Positions 1 through 8,334 are shown, counted from the stretch's first letter. The stretch: DNA of 64,000 nucleotides from Firm-04 sp045628085 (GCA_045628085.1 JAZQOZ010000156.1:1-64000); one strand, 5' to 3'. Numbers and translations are program-made. The notes: a model not told the origin generated them from the letters alone.

Positions 1-150
1 TATTTCCGCAGTGAGGCAGATTTCCGTGCGGCGGCGATGCAGGCGGATGCGGTGTTTGCCGATCCGATGCTGCGGCGCTGTGTGCCGGATTATCAGGGCG
101 AATGGATCGACTTTCCGCATTATGCCGTCAGCGGTTCGGCAAAATGGTAA
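1..150 (+). CDS. C-terminal fragment of an unidentified protein
   Basis: The first reading frame is open from the window edge to a TAA at 148-150, giving the last 49 residues of a protein that begins outside the window. The tail contains ADPMLRRCVP and WIDFPHYAVSG. This loosely resembles the ends of nitrogenase-component-1-like oxidoreductases, but the fragment is too short to assign. It lies 42 bases upstream of hypF on the same strand, so it could belong to the same operon. Confidence 0.5.
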   Translation, partial: YFRSEADFRAAAMQADAVFADPMLRRCVPDYQGEWIDFPHYAVSGSAKW

Positions 151-192
151 AAAGCACGGAAATACAACGAAAACTGAACGGGGGATCATGCT

Positions 193-2505
193 TTGACAAA
201 GCAATTTCATATTTACGGCATCGTGCAGGGCGTGGGCTTCCGTCCGTTTGCGGCGGTGACGGCGGCACGGTTCGGGATTCGCGGGACGGTCGCAAACAAA
301 GGCTCCTATGTGGAAATCATTGCGCAGGGTGAGCCGGAAATGCTCGATGCCTTTGCAGGAGAGATCCGGAAGAATCCGCCGGAGCGTGCGATGATCCTTG
401 CAATGGACAGTGAATTGCTCGATGATGCTGAAACAACGGAATACCGTGAATTTTCTATCATCGAAAGCGAAAAGAGATCCGGTGATATTTTTGTTTCGCC
501 GGATATTGCGGTCTGTGAAAAATGCCGCGCGGAATTGTTTGATCCGAAGAACCGCCGGTATCTGCATCCGTTCATCAACTGTACGCAGTGCGGTCCGCGG
601 CTGACCATTCTCGATGCAATGCCATACGACAGAGAACGCACGAGTATGCGTGCATTTCCGATGTGTCCGGAATGCAGTGCGGAATACCATGATCCGCAGA
701 CGCGCCGCTATGATGCACAGCCGAACTGCTGCCCCGACTGCGGGCCGGATGTGTATATCATTGGGACAAAATTGCGCGGCGGTGATGCGATTACGGCTGT
801 GCGGCAGGCAATCGCGGACGGGAAGATCATTGCAGTCAAGGGTATCGGCGGTTTTCATCTTTGCTGTGATGCAAAGAATCCGGATGCTGTCCGGCGGCTG
901 CGAAAACGCAAGCACAGACCGATGAAACCGTTCGCTGTTATGATGAAGAATATCGAAACGGCGGAGCGCGAATGCATCATTCAGGAAGGACAGCGTGAAT
1001 TGCTCGACGGCTGGCAGAAACCGATCCTATTGCTCGAAAAGCGCAGACGGATGTCAATTTGTGACGATATTGCGCCGGATAACCGGACGGTCGGGGTGAT
1101 GCTGCCTTATGCGCCGCTGCAAATGCTGCTGTTTGATTATCCGGACGGTATTGCGATGACCGACTGCCTTGTGATGACAAGCGGAAATGCGCACGGTGCG
1201 CCGATCTGCCGGAGCGATACCGATGCAGTCAGAGAGATCGGGGATTTCTGTGACCTGATTCTTTCGCATAACCGGAAAATTCGTCTGCGTGCGGATGATT
1301 CCGTCTGCGGCTGGCTGGATGGCAAGCCCTATATGATCCGCCGTTCACGCGGTTTTGCGCCGCTGCCTGTCATGATCGCCAAAAAACAGCACAGACAGGT
1401 GCTTGCGATCGGCGGCGAACTCAAAAATACATTCTGTATTGCAAAAAGCGGTCTGCTCTATGCGTCGCCGTTTGTCGGGGATATGGCGGATATCCGTACT
1501 GTGCAGGCACTCCGCGAATCCGTTGACCGGATGTGCAGTCTGCTCGAAGCAAAGCCGGAACTGATCGTCTGCGATATGCATCCGCTTTACAATACCGTGA
1601 CAGCCGCACAGGAAATCGCGCAGGAACGCGGTATTCCGATCGTTCAGATGCAGCATCACTATGCGCATATTCTCTCCTGCACGGCGGAGAACGGCGTGAC
1701 GGGCAACGTGATCGGGCTGAGTCTGGACGGTACGGGCTACGGAGATGACGGCACGATCTGGGGCGGCGAACTGCTGCTTTGTGATGCATCCGGCTATCAG
1801 CGATGCGGCTCTGTTCAGCCGTTTGTGCAGACAGGCGGCGATCTCTCGGCAAAAGAGGGATGGCGCATTGCGGCGGCGCTGCTGCGGGATGCTGATGCGG
1901 CATCTGCACAGGATCTATGCGAACAGCTTGACATTTGCAATGCACAGGAATATAATATTCTTGCAAATATGGCACGCATGAATATCAACAGCGTGACCTC
2001 GACAAGCTGCGGACGGATTTTTGATGCAGTATCTGCAATTCTGGGCATTCGCCGTGCCGTGACATTTGAGGGTGAGGCATCGGCTGCGCTGATGTATGAA
2101 GCGGAACAGTATGCGGCGGATCATGCGGATGCAGCGCTTGATCTGTCGGCTGATACTGTATCTGAAAACGGTTTCCTGACAATGCGGACAACTGCGCTTG
2201 CGGCTGAAATTGCAAGGCGGTTTCTGGCAGACAATTCTCCCGAAAACCGGCGGTATCTCAGCTATCAGTTTCATGCGGCGCTTGCGGAAATGCTGTATCA
2301 GGCGTGTGTGAAAATACGTGATGATACGGGCATATCAATATGCGCACTCAGCGGCGGCGTATTTCAGAACCGGCTGCTGACGGGGATCTGCCGCAGAAAA
2401 CTGACGGCGGCAGGCTTTACGGTTCTGCTGCACAGTCTGATCCCGCCGAATGACGGCGGCATCTGCATCGGACAGGCGATGTACGGGGCGCATTATGAGA
2501 TATGA
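193..2505 (+). CDS. hypF: HypF, carbamoyltransferase for [NiFe]-hydrogenase maturation
   Basis: HypF makes the cyanide ligand precursor of the [NiFe] site by carbamoylating the HypE C-terminal cysteine from carbamoyl phosphate and ATP. The 770-residue product has the complete family layout: an acylphosphatase domain (about 5-90, GFRPF with Arg17), two four-Cys zinc clusters (C108/C111/C130/C133 and C158/C161/C180/C183), a YrdC-like nucleotide-binding domain (about 190-370) and a Kae1-like C-terminal domain with the HHYAH metal motif near residue 484. I chose a TTG start because an ATG at 188 meets a stop after two codons, while TTG follows a GGGGG purine run at workable spacing. It is the first complete gene of the hyp operon. 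Confidence 0.96.
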   Translation: MTKQFHIYGIVQGVGFRPFAAVTAARFGIRGTVANKGSYVEIIAQGEPEMLDAFAGEIRKNPPERAMILAMDSELLDDAETTEYREFSIIESEKRSGDIFVSPDIAVCEKCRAELFDPKNRRYLHPFINCTQCGPRLTILDAMPYDRERTSMRAFPMCPECSAEYHDPQTRRYDAQPNCCPDCGPDVYIIGTKLRGGDAITAVRQAIADGKIIAVKGIGGFHLCCDAKNPDAVRRLRKRKHRPMKPFAVMMKNIETAERECIIQEGQRELLDGWQKPILLLEKRRRMSICDDIAPDNRTVGVMLPYAPLQMLLFDYPDGIAMTDCLVMTSGNAHGAPICRSDTDAVREIGDFCDLILSHNRKIRLRADDSVCGWLDGKPYMIRRSRGFAPLPVMIAKKQHRQVLAIGGELKNTFCIAKSGLLYASPFVGDMADIRTVQALRESVDRMCSLLEAKPELIVCDMHPLYNTVTAAQEIAQERGIPIVQMQHHYAHILSCTAENGVTGNVIGLSLDGTGYGDDGTIWGGELLLCDASGYQRCGSVQPFVQTGGDLSAKEGWRIAAALLRDADAASAQDLCEQLDICNAQEYNILANMARMNINSVTSTSCGRIFDAVSAILGIRRAVTFEGEASAALMYEAEQYAADHADAALDLSADTVSENGFLTMRTTALAAEIARRFLADNSPENRRYLSYQFHAALAEMLYQACVKIRDDTGISICALSGGVFQNRLLTGICRRKLTAAGFTVLLHSLIPPNDGGICIGQAMYGAHYEI

Positions 2506-2520
2506 GAAAGGAACAGAAAC

Positions 2521-2850
2521 ATGATTGGAAAAACGGTGACAGTGACGGTTGACCGTCCGCTCGGAAGCGCACATCCGGATTATCCGGAGATGATCTATCC
2601 GATCAACTATGGCTATATTGCGGACATCATGGCGCCGGACGGTGAGGAGCAGGATGCCTATATCCTCGGCGTTTCGCATCCGGTGAAGCAGTTTACCGGA
2701 AAGATCATTGCGATCGTCCGCCGTGCAGATGATGTTGAGGAAAAGTGGGTGGTATGTCCGCCCGATCAGTCTTTTACCAAGCAGGAAATCGTGGATTTGA
2801 TCCGCTTTCAGGAACAATATTTTCAGTCTGAAATTTTGATGGAGGGATAA
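2521..2850 (+). CDS. Inorganic pyrophosphatase-like protein
   Basis: The 109-residue protein resembles a short family-I-type inorganic pyrophosphatase: YPINYGYIAD, DGEEQDAYILG and a following basic/acidic strand correspond to the acidic metal-binding core of soluble pyrophosphatases. It is much shorter than classical Ppa (about 175 residues), so activity is not assured. A GAAAGGAA ribosome site precedes the ATG. Its TAA abuts the hypC start, and this intimate packing between hypF and hypC suggests co-translation. A role in hydrogenase maturation is only a guess; removing the pyrophosphate released by HypF chemistry would be one rationale. Confidence 0.75.
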   Translation: MIGKTVTVTVDRPLGSAHPDYPEMIYPINYGYIADIMAPDGEEQDAYILGVSHPVKQFTGKIIAIVRRADDVEEKWVVCPPDQSFTKQEIVDLIRFQEQYFQSEILMEG

Positions 2851-2852
2851 TG

Positions 2853-3062
2853 ATGTGTGTCGGATTATCGGCAAAAGTTGTGAGAATTGAGGACGGAACG
2901 GCGCTGATCGATGCCGGCGGTGCGCAGAGAACAGTCAGCGCAGGTATTCTCGATGATCTGGAGCCGGGGGATTTTGTGATGGTTCATGCCGGAACTGCGA
3001 TCGCAAAGATCACAGAGGATGATGCGGCAGAAGCAGATGCGGTCATGGGTGATTTGCTGTGA
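2853..3062 (+). CDS. hypC: HypC, hydrogenase maturation chaperone
   Basis: HypC is a small chaperone that binds HypD and carries the Fe(CN)2CO unit to the hydrogenase large subunit through its second residue, a cysteine. The product reads MCVGLSAKV and is 69 residues long, the usual family size, with the typical barrel pattern ending in GDFVMVHAGTAIAKI. An ATG lies one codon earlier (2850), but starting at 2853 places Cys at position 2, as the family requires. The stop overlaps the GTG start of hypD by four bases. Confidence 0.93.
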   Translation: MCVGLSAKVVRIEDGTALIDAGGAQRTVSAGILDDLEPGDFVMVHAGTAIAKITEDDAAEADAVMGDLL

Positions 3063-4114
3063 ACGAAAGTACAAAACGCGCAAGAGATATCATTGCCGGA
3101 TACAGCGGCAGACCGCTTCGTATCATGGAAGTCTGCGGTACGCATACGCATGAGATCTTCCGGCTCGGACTGCGGAAACTGCTGCCGCCGCAGATCAGCC
3201 TGATCTCCGGTCCGGGCTGTCCGGTCTGCGTGACGGCGGTCGGATTTATTGATGAGGCGATATGGCTCGCACGCGAAAAAGAATGTATCATCTGCACATT
3301 CGGCGATCTCATCCGCGTTCCGGGTACGGAGATGAGCCTTGCCGGTGCGCGCGCAAAGGGCGCGGAGATCCGTCCGGTCTATTCGCCGCTGGATGCAGTC
3401 AGTCTGGCAAAGGAAAATCCGGAGAAACAGGTCGTTTTTCTGGCGGTCGGATTTGAAACGACAACGCCCTCTGCCTGTCTTGCCGCAAAACAGGCAAAGG
3501 ATGCAGGATTGCAGAATTTTTCGCTGCTGACTGCAAATAAAACGATGCCGAATGCGTATCAGGCGCTTGTCGGCTCTGCGGATGCGTTTCTCTATCCCGG
3601 TCATGTGAACGCGATCACCGGCAATGCAGTCTGTCAGAAATTCTGTGCGGAACAGGGCGTTTCGGGCACGGTCGCCGGATTCACTGCAAATGAACTGCTG
3701 ACTGCAATGGCTGTTACGATCAAGCTGCTGGACGAAGGAAAACCGTTCTTCCGCAACTGCTATCCGCGTGTTGTGAAGGATGAGGGCAATCCGGCGGCGA
3801 TCCGCATGATGCAGGAGATCATGGAACCTTGTGACAGCGAATGGCGCGGTCTGGGCGTGATCCCGCAGTCCGGCATGAAGCTGCGTCCGGAATATGCTGA
3901 TTATGATGCGCGGCTGAAATTCAATATGCCGGTCATTTCGGGCAAACCGAATCCGGCCTGCCGGTGCGGTGAAGTTTTGCAGGGAAAGATCCGCCCCTGC
4001 GATTGCAAGGTGTTCGGCAAGGGATGCACGCCGCTGCATCCGGTCGGGGCGTGTATGGTTTCCGATGAGGGTGCCTGCGCTGCTTATTATCAATACAGTG
4101 AAGAAAAACTATGA
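3059..4114 (+). CDS. hypD: HypD, Fe-S scaffold for the Fe(CN)2CO ligand unit
   Basis: HypD, with HypC, assembles the iron-cyanide-carbonyl group. The 351-residue product shows the diagnostic N-terminal CGTHTHE motif (Cys26), GPGCPVC, the GHVNAITG segment and a C-terminal Cys-rich region (CRCGEVL, CDC, GACMVSDEGAC) for the 4Fe-4S cluster. It starts with GTG inside the hypC stop (GTGA overlap), consistent with translational coupling and one-to-one synthesis of the two partners. Confidence 0.96.
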   Translation: MNESTKRARDIIAGYSGRPLRIMEVCGTHTHEIFRLGLRKLLPPQISLISGPGCPVCVTAVGFIDEAIWLAREKECIICTFGDLIRVPGTEMSLAGARAKGAEIRPVYSPLDAVSLAKENPEKQVVFLAVGFETTTPSACLAAKQAKDAGLQNFSLLTANKTMPNAYQALVGSADAFLYPGHVNAITGNAVCQKFCAEQGVSGTVAGFTANELLTAMAVTIKLLDEGKPFFRNCYPRVVKDEGNPAAIRMMQEIMEPCDSEWRGLGVIPQSGMKLRPEYADYDARLKFNMPVISGKPNPACRCGEVLQGKIRPCDCKVFGKGCTPLHPVGACMVSDEGACAAYYQYSEEKL

Positions 4115-4123
4115 GGTGAAAAG

Positions 4124-4525
4124 ATGAAATTAGACGGTTTTGGCTTGTTTGTCGAGGATATGGGGAATATGATCCGCTTTTACAGGGATGTTCTCGGCTT
4201 TGAAATTCAGGAAGATGAGAATACGGAGAATGTTTATCTCATCAAGGACGGTACGCTGTTTCTGCTTTACGGCAGAAAGGATTTTGAACGTATGACAAGC
4301 CGGAAATATGAATATTTGAAAGGTGTCAACGGTCATTTCGAGATCGCACTGTATGTGGATACGTTTGAAGAAGTGGATATCGAATATCAGAAAGCGATCG
4401 AAAAAGGTGCTGCATCCGTTTTGCCGCCGACAACAGAGCCGTGGGGACAGAGAACCTGCTATATCGCCGATCCGGAAGGAAATCTCATAGAGATCGGTTC
4501 TTTCAACAGACCGTTTGCACATTGA
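4124..4525 (+). CDS. VOC (glyoxalase/bleomycin-resistance fold) protein
   Basis: The 133-residue product has the vicinal-oxygen-chelate signature: N-terminal LFVEDMGNMIRFYRDVLGF, and C-terminal IADPEGNLIEIG containing the metal-ligand Glu position. These proteins bind a divalent metal and act on diverse small molecules, so the substrate cannot be predicted. A GAGGTG ribosome site lies nine bases after hypD and the gene sits in the middle of the hyp operon. No link between VOC proteins and hydrogenase maturation is established, so it may simply be carried in the operon. Confidence 0.85.
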   Translation: MKLDGFGLFVEDMGNMIRFYRDVLGFEIQEDENTENVYLIKDGTLFLLYGRKDFERMTSRKYEYLKGVNGHFEIALYVDTFEEVDIEYQKAIEKGAASVLPPTTEPWGQRTCYIADPEGNLIEIGSFNRPFAH

Positions 4526-4541
4526 TGAAAGGATAGAAAAT

Positions 4542-4712
4542 ATGGAACAGCATGATTTTATTGTAACGGATATCAGCGGCGATTATGCCTATTTGCAGCA
4601 GACCGATGCAGAAGGTGCAGAGCCGTTTCAGATCGCGCTTGCACTCCTGCCGCCGGAAACCGATATCGGCACGAAGCTGCGCGGCTTTATGGGATTTTTT
4701 GAGATTATCTGA
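4542..4712 (+). CDS. Small hypothetical protein in the hyp operon
   Basis: A 56-residue acidic protein without Cys or a membrane segment. An upstream in-frame ATG at 4515 overlaps the VOC gene, but the ATG at 4542 has the better ribosome site (AAAGGATAG, eight bases away). The pattern GDYAYLQ followed by ALLPPETDIGTKL recalls small beta-barrel proteins of the DUF3006 type, which is a weak resemblance rather than an identification. It lies between the VOC gene and hypE with short gaps, so it is almost certainly transcribed with them. Confidence 0.6.
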   Translation: MEQHDFIVTDISGDYAYLQQTDAEGAEPFQIALALLPPETDIGTKLRGFMGFFEII

Positions 4713-4730
4713 GATAGGAGCATTTATGCT

Positions 4731-5738
4731 ATGAGCGAAAAAACAGTTACGCTTGCACACGGCGCAGGCGGTACGCAGACAAATGAACTGATCGACACCG
4801 TATTCAAAGCACATTTTGCAAATCCGGTGTTCACCGGCGATGATGCTGCCGTTCTGCCGCAGATCAGCGGGAAAATTGCAGCATCAACAGACGGATTTAT
4901 TGTATCACCGTGGAAATTCAACGGCGGAAATATCGGCAAGCTCTCGATTTGCGGAACGGTCAATGATCTGTCCTGCATGGGTGCAAAACCGCTTTATCTG
5001 ACCTGCGCATTTGTGATCGAGGAAGGATTTTCGATGGATGCATTGGAAGAAATTGCGGCGGCAATGGAGAAAACTGCCGCTGAAGCCGGTGTGCGCATCG
5101 TTGCAGGTGATACAAAGGTCGCCGGTAAGGGACAATGTGACGGCGTATTCATCACAACGACCGGTATCGGCGAGATCATGCCGCAGGCACATACATCCGG
5201 CACGTTTGCAAAGCCCGGCGATGCAGTCATCGTGACGGGTGATGTCGGCAGACACGGCTGTACCATTCTGATCGCAAGAAATGATTTCGGCATTGCATCG
5301 GATGTGGACAGCGATTGTGCGCCGCTTTGGGAGACTGTGAAGTCACTTTATGATGTGACCGATGAGATCCATGTGATCCGCGATGCAACACGCGGCGGTG
5401 TCGGTACGGTGCTGTATGAGATCGCAGGGCAGAGCAATGTCGGCATTCGTCTGGATGCGGCAAGTGTTCCGGTTGATCCGCGTGTGAAGGGCGTTTGCGG
5501 AATGCTCGGTCTGGAGCCGCTGTATCTCGCCTGTGAGGGCAGACTCGTGATCTTTGCACCGCAGGAGTATGCCGGACAGATCGTTGAAAAGCTCCGTGAG
5601 GGGAAATATTCACAGAATGCCGCAATCATCGGTACGGTCACTGCCGAAAATGCCGGCAAGGTCATTATGGAGACAGAGATCGGTACGCAGACGATTCTGC
5701 CGCAGCCGAAAGGTGAACTGCTGCCGCGTATCTGCTGA
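4731..5738 (+). CDS. hypE: HypE, dehydratase making the cyanide ligand
   Basis: HypE accepts the carbamoyl group from HypF on its C-terminal cysteine and dehydrates it with ATP to a thiocyanate. The 335-residue product has the PurM/AIR-synthase fold signature (FTGDDAAVLP, ATRGGVGTVLYEIA) and ends in the hallmark PRIC, leaving Cys at the very C-terminus. A TAGGAG ribosome site precedes the ATG. It closes the visible hyp set F-C-D-E; hypA, hypB and hydrogenase structural genes are not in the window. Confidence 0.96.
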   Translation: MSEKTVTLAHGAGGTQTNELIDTVFKAHFANPVFTGDDAAVLPQISGKIAASTDGFIVSPWKFNGGNIGKLSICGTVNDLSCMGAKPLYLTCAFVIEEGFSMDALEEIAAAMEKTAAEAGVRIVAGDTKVAGKGQCDGVFITTTGIGEIMPQAHTSGTFAKPGDAVIVTGDVGRHGCTILIARNDFGIASDVDSDCAPLWETVKSLYDVTDEIHVIRDATRGGVGTVLYEIAGQSNVGIRLDAASVPVDPRVKGVCGMLGLEPLYLACEGRLVIFAPQEYAGQIVEKLREGKYSQNAAIIGTVTAENAGKVIMETEIGTQTILPQPKGELLPRIC

Positions 5739-5760
5739 TCATTCCGTGCAGAAAAATTCT

Positions 5761-5799
5761 CCCGAAACGGTTGACATTTTCGGGCAATCGTGGTAAAAT
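5761..5799 (+). promoter_or_regulatory. Sigma-A promoter of the SGNH lipoprotein, with an inverted repeat over the -35
   Basis: TTGACA at 5771-5776, a 17-base spacer and TAAAAT at 5794-5799 form a near-consensus promoter 45 bases before the lipoprotein start. A 7-base inverted repeat, CCCGAAA (5761-5767) and TTTCGGG (5778-5784), flanks the -35 hexamer. It could be a repressor operator; there is no T-tract, so a terminator for the hyp operon is less likely. Confidence 0.75.
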
Positions 5800-5843
5800 A
5801 TCTTTATATAGATATAGATGAAAGAAAGCGGTGACTGATATTG

Positions 5844-6827
5844 ATGATGCATCTGCATAAACGTGCGCTCGTTTCGGGCGCTGTGCTTGCTGCTGCGATC
5901 TGTCTGACAGGCTGTGGAACAGAGGCTCCTTCCGCATTGGAAGATCGTCTGGAAGTTGTCACATTGTCGTCAGAGATACCAACCACGACTGCTGCCCGAA
6001 CAACTGAAACCGAAACAACAACTTCCGCAACTTTCGCAACTACCACTTCAGCTGCGACAACCGTTACAACGACTGCTTCAACAACCGCAACGACCGCAAC
6101 GACCGTTACGACGGTCAGTACGGCTGCATATACGATCGGTGAACTGACAACGGTCAGTACGGCTGAGGCTCCTGTCGATGCCGGACCGGATTCGCACGGT
6201 CTGACGGCGGAAGATTATGCATTTCTGCATGATACGGTGTTTGTCGGGGACAGCATTTGCAGCGGACTGCGTGTATATGGGATCCTGCCGGAAGATAATG
6301 TTCTTGCAAAGGGCTGCGTCGGCGCACGCAATATTTTTGAATACACCTTCCCCTGCCGCGGAAATGAATTCGGTGCGCCTTATGCGCTGACCGTTCTGAA
6401 ACCGCGCTACATCGTTTTTTCAATGGGTATGAACGATGTCAATATGACATCGCCGGAAGAATACTGCAAGAATTATGATTTCCTGTTGAAAACGATCCGC
6501 AGCGTCATGCCGGATACGGTGTTCTATGTCGCTTCGGTAACGCCGATCACGGCGGATGCGACTTTCAGCACAAATCAGAAAATTGATACGCTGAATCAGA
6601 CCATTCGGGCGCATCTTTCCGGTACTTCAACAGGCTTTGTGGATGTTGCAGGCGGTCTGAAAATATGGGACGGCTCGCTGAATCCTGCCTATAACGGCGG
6701 TGACGGCGTGCATCTTGCACCGGAAGCCTATTATGTCTATCTGAACCAGGTCTGCGATCAGCTTGTTGATACAAAAACGGTCGGCGGCTGGTCAGACGGT
6801 ATTGCCTACGGCTGGGCGAAAAAATAA
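5844..6827 (+). CDS. SGNH/GDSL-hydrolase lipoprotein
   Basis: A 327-residue exported esterase-like protein. The N-terminus is a lipoprotein signal with lipobox LTGC (Cys24). Residues about 45-105 form an extremely Thr-rich linker, typical of cell-surface proteins in ruminococci. The C-terminal domain has SGNH blocks: VFVGDSICSG (nucleophile Ser), SMGMNDVN, and DGVHL (Asp-His of the triad). The likely role is removing acetyl or other ester groups from surface or dietary glycans, outside the membrane. The ATG at 5844 was preferred over the TTG at 5841. Transcription is monocistronic: a promoter lies upstream and a strong terminator downstream. Confidence 0.88.
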   Translation: MMHLHKRALVSGAVLAAAICLTGCGTEAPSALEDRLEVVTLSSEIPTTTAARTTETETTTSATFATTTSAATTVTTTASTTATTATTVTTVSTAAYTIGELTTVSTAEAPVDAGPDSHGLTAEDYAFLHDTVFVGDSICSGLRVYGILPEDNVLAKGCVGARNIFEYTFPCRGNEFGAPYALTVLKPRYIVFSMGMNDVNMTSPEEYCKNYDFLLKTIRSVMPDTVFYVASVTPITADATFSTNQKIDTLNQTIRAHLSGTSTGFVDVAGGLKIWDGSLNPAYNGGDGVHLAPEAYYVYLNQVCDQLVDTKTVGGWSDGIAYGWAKK

Positions 6828-6840
6828 TACATCAAATATG

Positions 6841-6877
6841 AACCGCTGAATGCCAAAGAAGCATTCAGCGGTTTTGT
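6841..6877. terminator. Bidirectional intrinsic terminator
   Basis: A perfect 13-base-pair stem (6841-6853 with 6861-6873, seven-base loop CAAAGAA) is followed on the plus strand by GTTTTGTT. It lies between two convergent genes, ending the SGNH lipoprotein and immediately abutting the stop of the minus-strand transglutaminase lipoprotein. Confidence 0.9.
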
Positions 6878-8028
6878 TATGATTCTGATTCTGTCAGTTC
6901 AATACGAAGCATCGGTGTCTCATCATCCTGCGAATAAGAACAGCTCCTTTTGTCTTCCGGCAGGTCTTTGATCTCCCAGAACTGATTATTTGTAAAGAGA
7001 TCCTCAACGGCCGCGGCAGATTCGGCATCCGAACCGAACATCATCTCAATATACGGCGCATCAAGCTGCGCTGTGATTGCCGCCGATACTGTTTCAAAAT
7101 CATAGCTGCTGAAATATGTGCCGTTCTGTACAAAATAATTCATGTCCATGCTGCTGCATTTCGGAATGATCTGTTTCGGATCCGGCGTATGTGTTTTCAG
7201 CAGAAGATCGTCATTTACAAAGCAGAATGCGTGGTTTGATAAATCTTTATCAGGTGACGCAGAGATCGGATCATCCCATGTCACATCTACCCAGTAATAT
7301 TTACCTTCAAGATAAATGTAATTCCACATATGTCCGTTTCCGTTCGTTTGGCCGCTGCACAGTCCAGCCGGAATGTGCAGCCGGTTCATCAGCAGCAGAA
7401 ATGCTTTTGAATAGCCCTCACAGCAGGCAGTATGTTCAACAAGACAGCCGTACGGCGAATGTGCGTATTCCGTATTTTTATCATAAGTCGTATTGCCCGT
7501 GATGTAATCATGAACGGCAAGCGCCTTTTCATAATCCGAGGCGTTTTCCGGAATATCTGCGATGACTGCATCTGCCGCATCCGTCAATGCCTGTGTCATA
7601 TCAAGGTATTTCTGCTGTTCGGCAGAAGAAGGCATCCGCAGTTTGAGTTCAGCACTATGGCTGTCAGATTCCATGGAAAAACAGCCTTCAAACCAGAACC
7701 ATTCCGGATGCTTGATGCGGATCTGCCGGCATATTTCGGAGACGTACCCGGTTTCAGGCTTATAGTCAAGCACTACAGTGTCCTGAAAATTTTGAAGGGC
7801 ATTGACGATGCTCTGATAAAGCGCATTGCTCTCGTTGATCGGATCAATCAGGTCAGCGGCAGGCTGTGTGGTCGTTTCCTGTGTCTGCGCTGTTGTTTCG
7901 GAAACAGCAGCGGTGGTTTGCTCCGGCTTGATGTACGGTCTGATCTCCGGCATATATTCACAGCCGCAGAGCAGACAGGCTGCTGTCAGCAGGGTAACGG
8001 CAGAGGATATCGAATGTATCGGTTTCAT
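6877..8028 (-). CDS. Transglutaminase-like lipoprotein
   Basis: A 383-residue exported protein with lipobox LCGC (Cys23) and a Thr/Gln-rich linker to about residue 60. The transglutaminase-core triad is visible: Cys in TACCEGYSKAF, His in NGHMWNYI and Asp in YYWVDVTWDDP. Members act as cysteine proteases or amidases, or as inactive binding modules; this one is predicted to sit on the outer face of the membrane. Its ATG has only a poor ribosome site but overlaps the stop of a short upstream ORF (ATGA), so translation is probably coupled to that leader. Confidence 0.88.
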   Translation of the reverse strand: MKPIHSISSAVTLLTAACLLCGCEYMPEIRPYIKPEQTTAAVSETTAQTQETTTQPAADLIDPINESNALYQSIVNALQNFQDTVVLDYKPETGYVSEICRQIRIKHPEWFWFEGCFSMESDSHSAELKLRMPSSAEQQKYLDMTQALTDAADAVIADIPENASDYEKALAVHDYITGNTTYDKNTEYAHSPYGCLVEHTACCEGYSKAFLLLMNRLHIPAGLCSGQTNGNGHMWNYIYLEGKYYWVDVTWDDPISASPDKDLSNHAFCFVNDDLLLKTHTPDPKQIIPKCSSMDMNYFVQNGTYFSSYDFETVSAAITAQLDAPYIEMMFGSDAESAAAVEDLFTNNQFWEIKDLPEDKRSCSYSQDDETPMLRIELTESES

Positions 8029-8084
8029 AGCTGTATCCCCGCAGTGTTGTGTGAACGGATTTTGTCGGTCAGGTATGTTTTCAT
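8025..8084 (-). CDS. Leader peptide upstream of the transglutaminase lipoprotein
   Basis: On the minus strand a strong ribosome site (AAAGGAG, seven bases before ATG) starts a 19-residue ORF, MKTYLTDKIRSHNTAGIQL, whose TGA overlaps the lipoprotein ATG by the sequence ATGA. The lipoprotein itself lacks a good Shine-Dalgarno site. Termination-reinitiation from this short ORF would set its translation level. The peptide has no recognisable attenuator run of one amino acid. Confidence 0.65.
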   Translation of the reverse strand: MKTYLTDKIRSHNTAGIQL

Positions 8085-8124
8085 GGATATGCTCCTTTCT
8101 GTTTCAAAAACGGTGTCTGTTCAC

Positions 8125-8153
8125 AGTATAACATACAATCGTGCAAATTGCAA
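8125..8153 (-). promoter_or_regulatory. Sigma-A promoter of the leader/transglutaminase lipoprotein unit
   Basis: Reading the minus strand, TTGCAA (8153-8148), a 17-base spacer and TATACT (8130-8125) give a good promoter 40 bases before the leader-peptide ATG. Confidence 0.7.
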
Positions 8154-8255
8154 TGGAAAACGGAAGAATTGCGGCAGTTCGGCTGCATGGATACTAAAAC
8201 AAAGGCGCACTCTGCCCGCAAATATAAACAAATTATGAAAAAAATGCCTCAGGAC

Positions 8256-8284
8256 TTTCTTTTTTCCGTCCTTTGTGCTATAAT
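8256..8284 (+). promoter_or_regulatory. Probable sigma-A promoter of the activase gene
   Basis: A perfect TATAAT at 8279-8284 is preceded, 17 bases upstream, by a poor -35 (TTTCTT). The predicted transcript starts near 8291. This makes the in-frame ATG at 8296 nearly leaderless and supports the later TTG start. The 306 bases between 8029 and 8334 hold this promoter, the minus-strand promoter and the leader ORF. Confidence 0.5.
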
Positions 8285-8334
8285 AGTACCGTATTATGTC
8301 GCACTATGCTTTGGCGGCGAAGGAGGTCCAAAAA

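Noticed and set aside
2984..4093. Long minus-strand open frame (369 codons) opposite hypD
   Set aside because: It is a complementary-strand shadow of a gene with clear HypD motifs; its protein is Arg/His/Cys-rich and matches nothing.
5975..6130. Repetitive ACAAC/ACCGCAACG tract as a possible intergenic repeat or CRISPR remnant
   Set aside because: It is an in-frame Thr-codon-rich linker of the SGNH lipoprotein. Units are irregular and there are no spacers.
7432..8238. Plus-strand open frame (268 codons) opposite the transglutaminase lipoprotein
   Set aside because: It is antisense to a protein with a lipobox and catalytic triad, and it crosses both promoters in the intergenic region.
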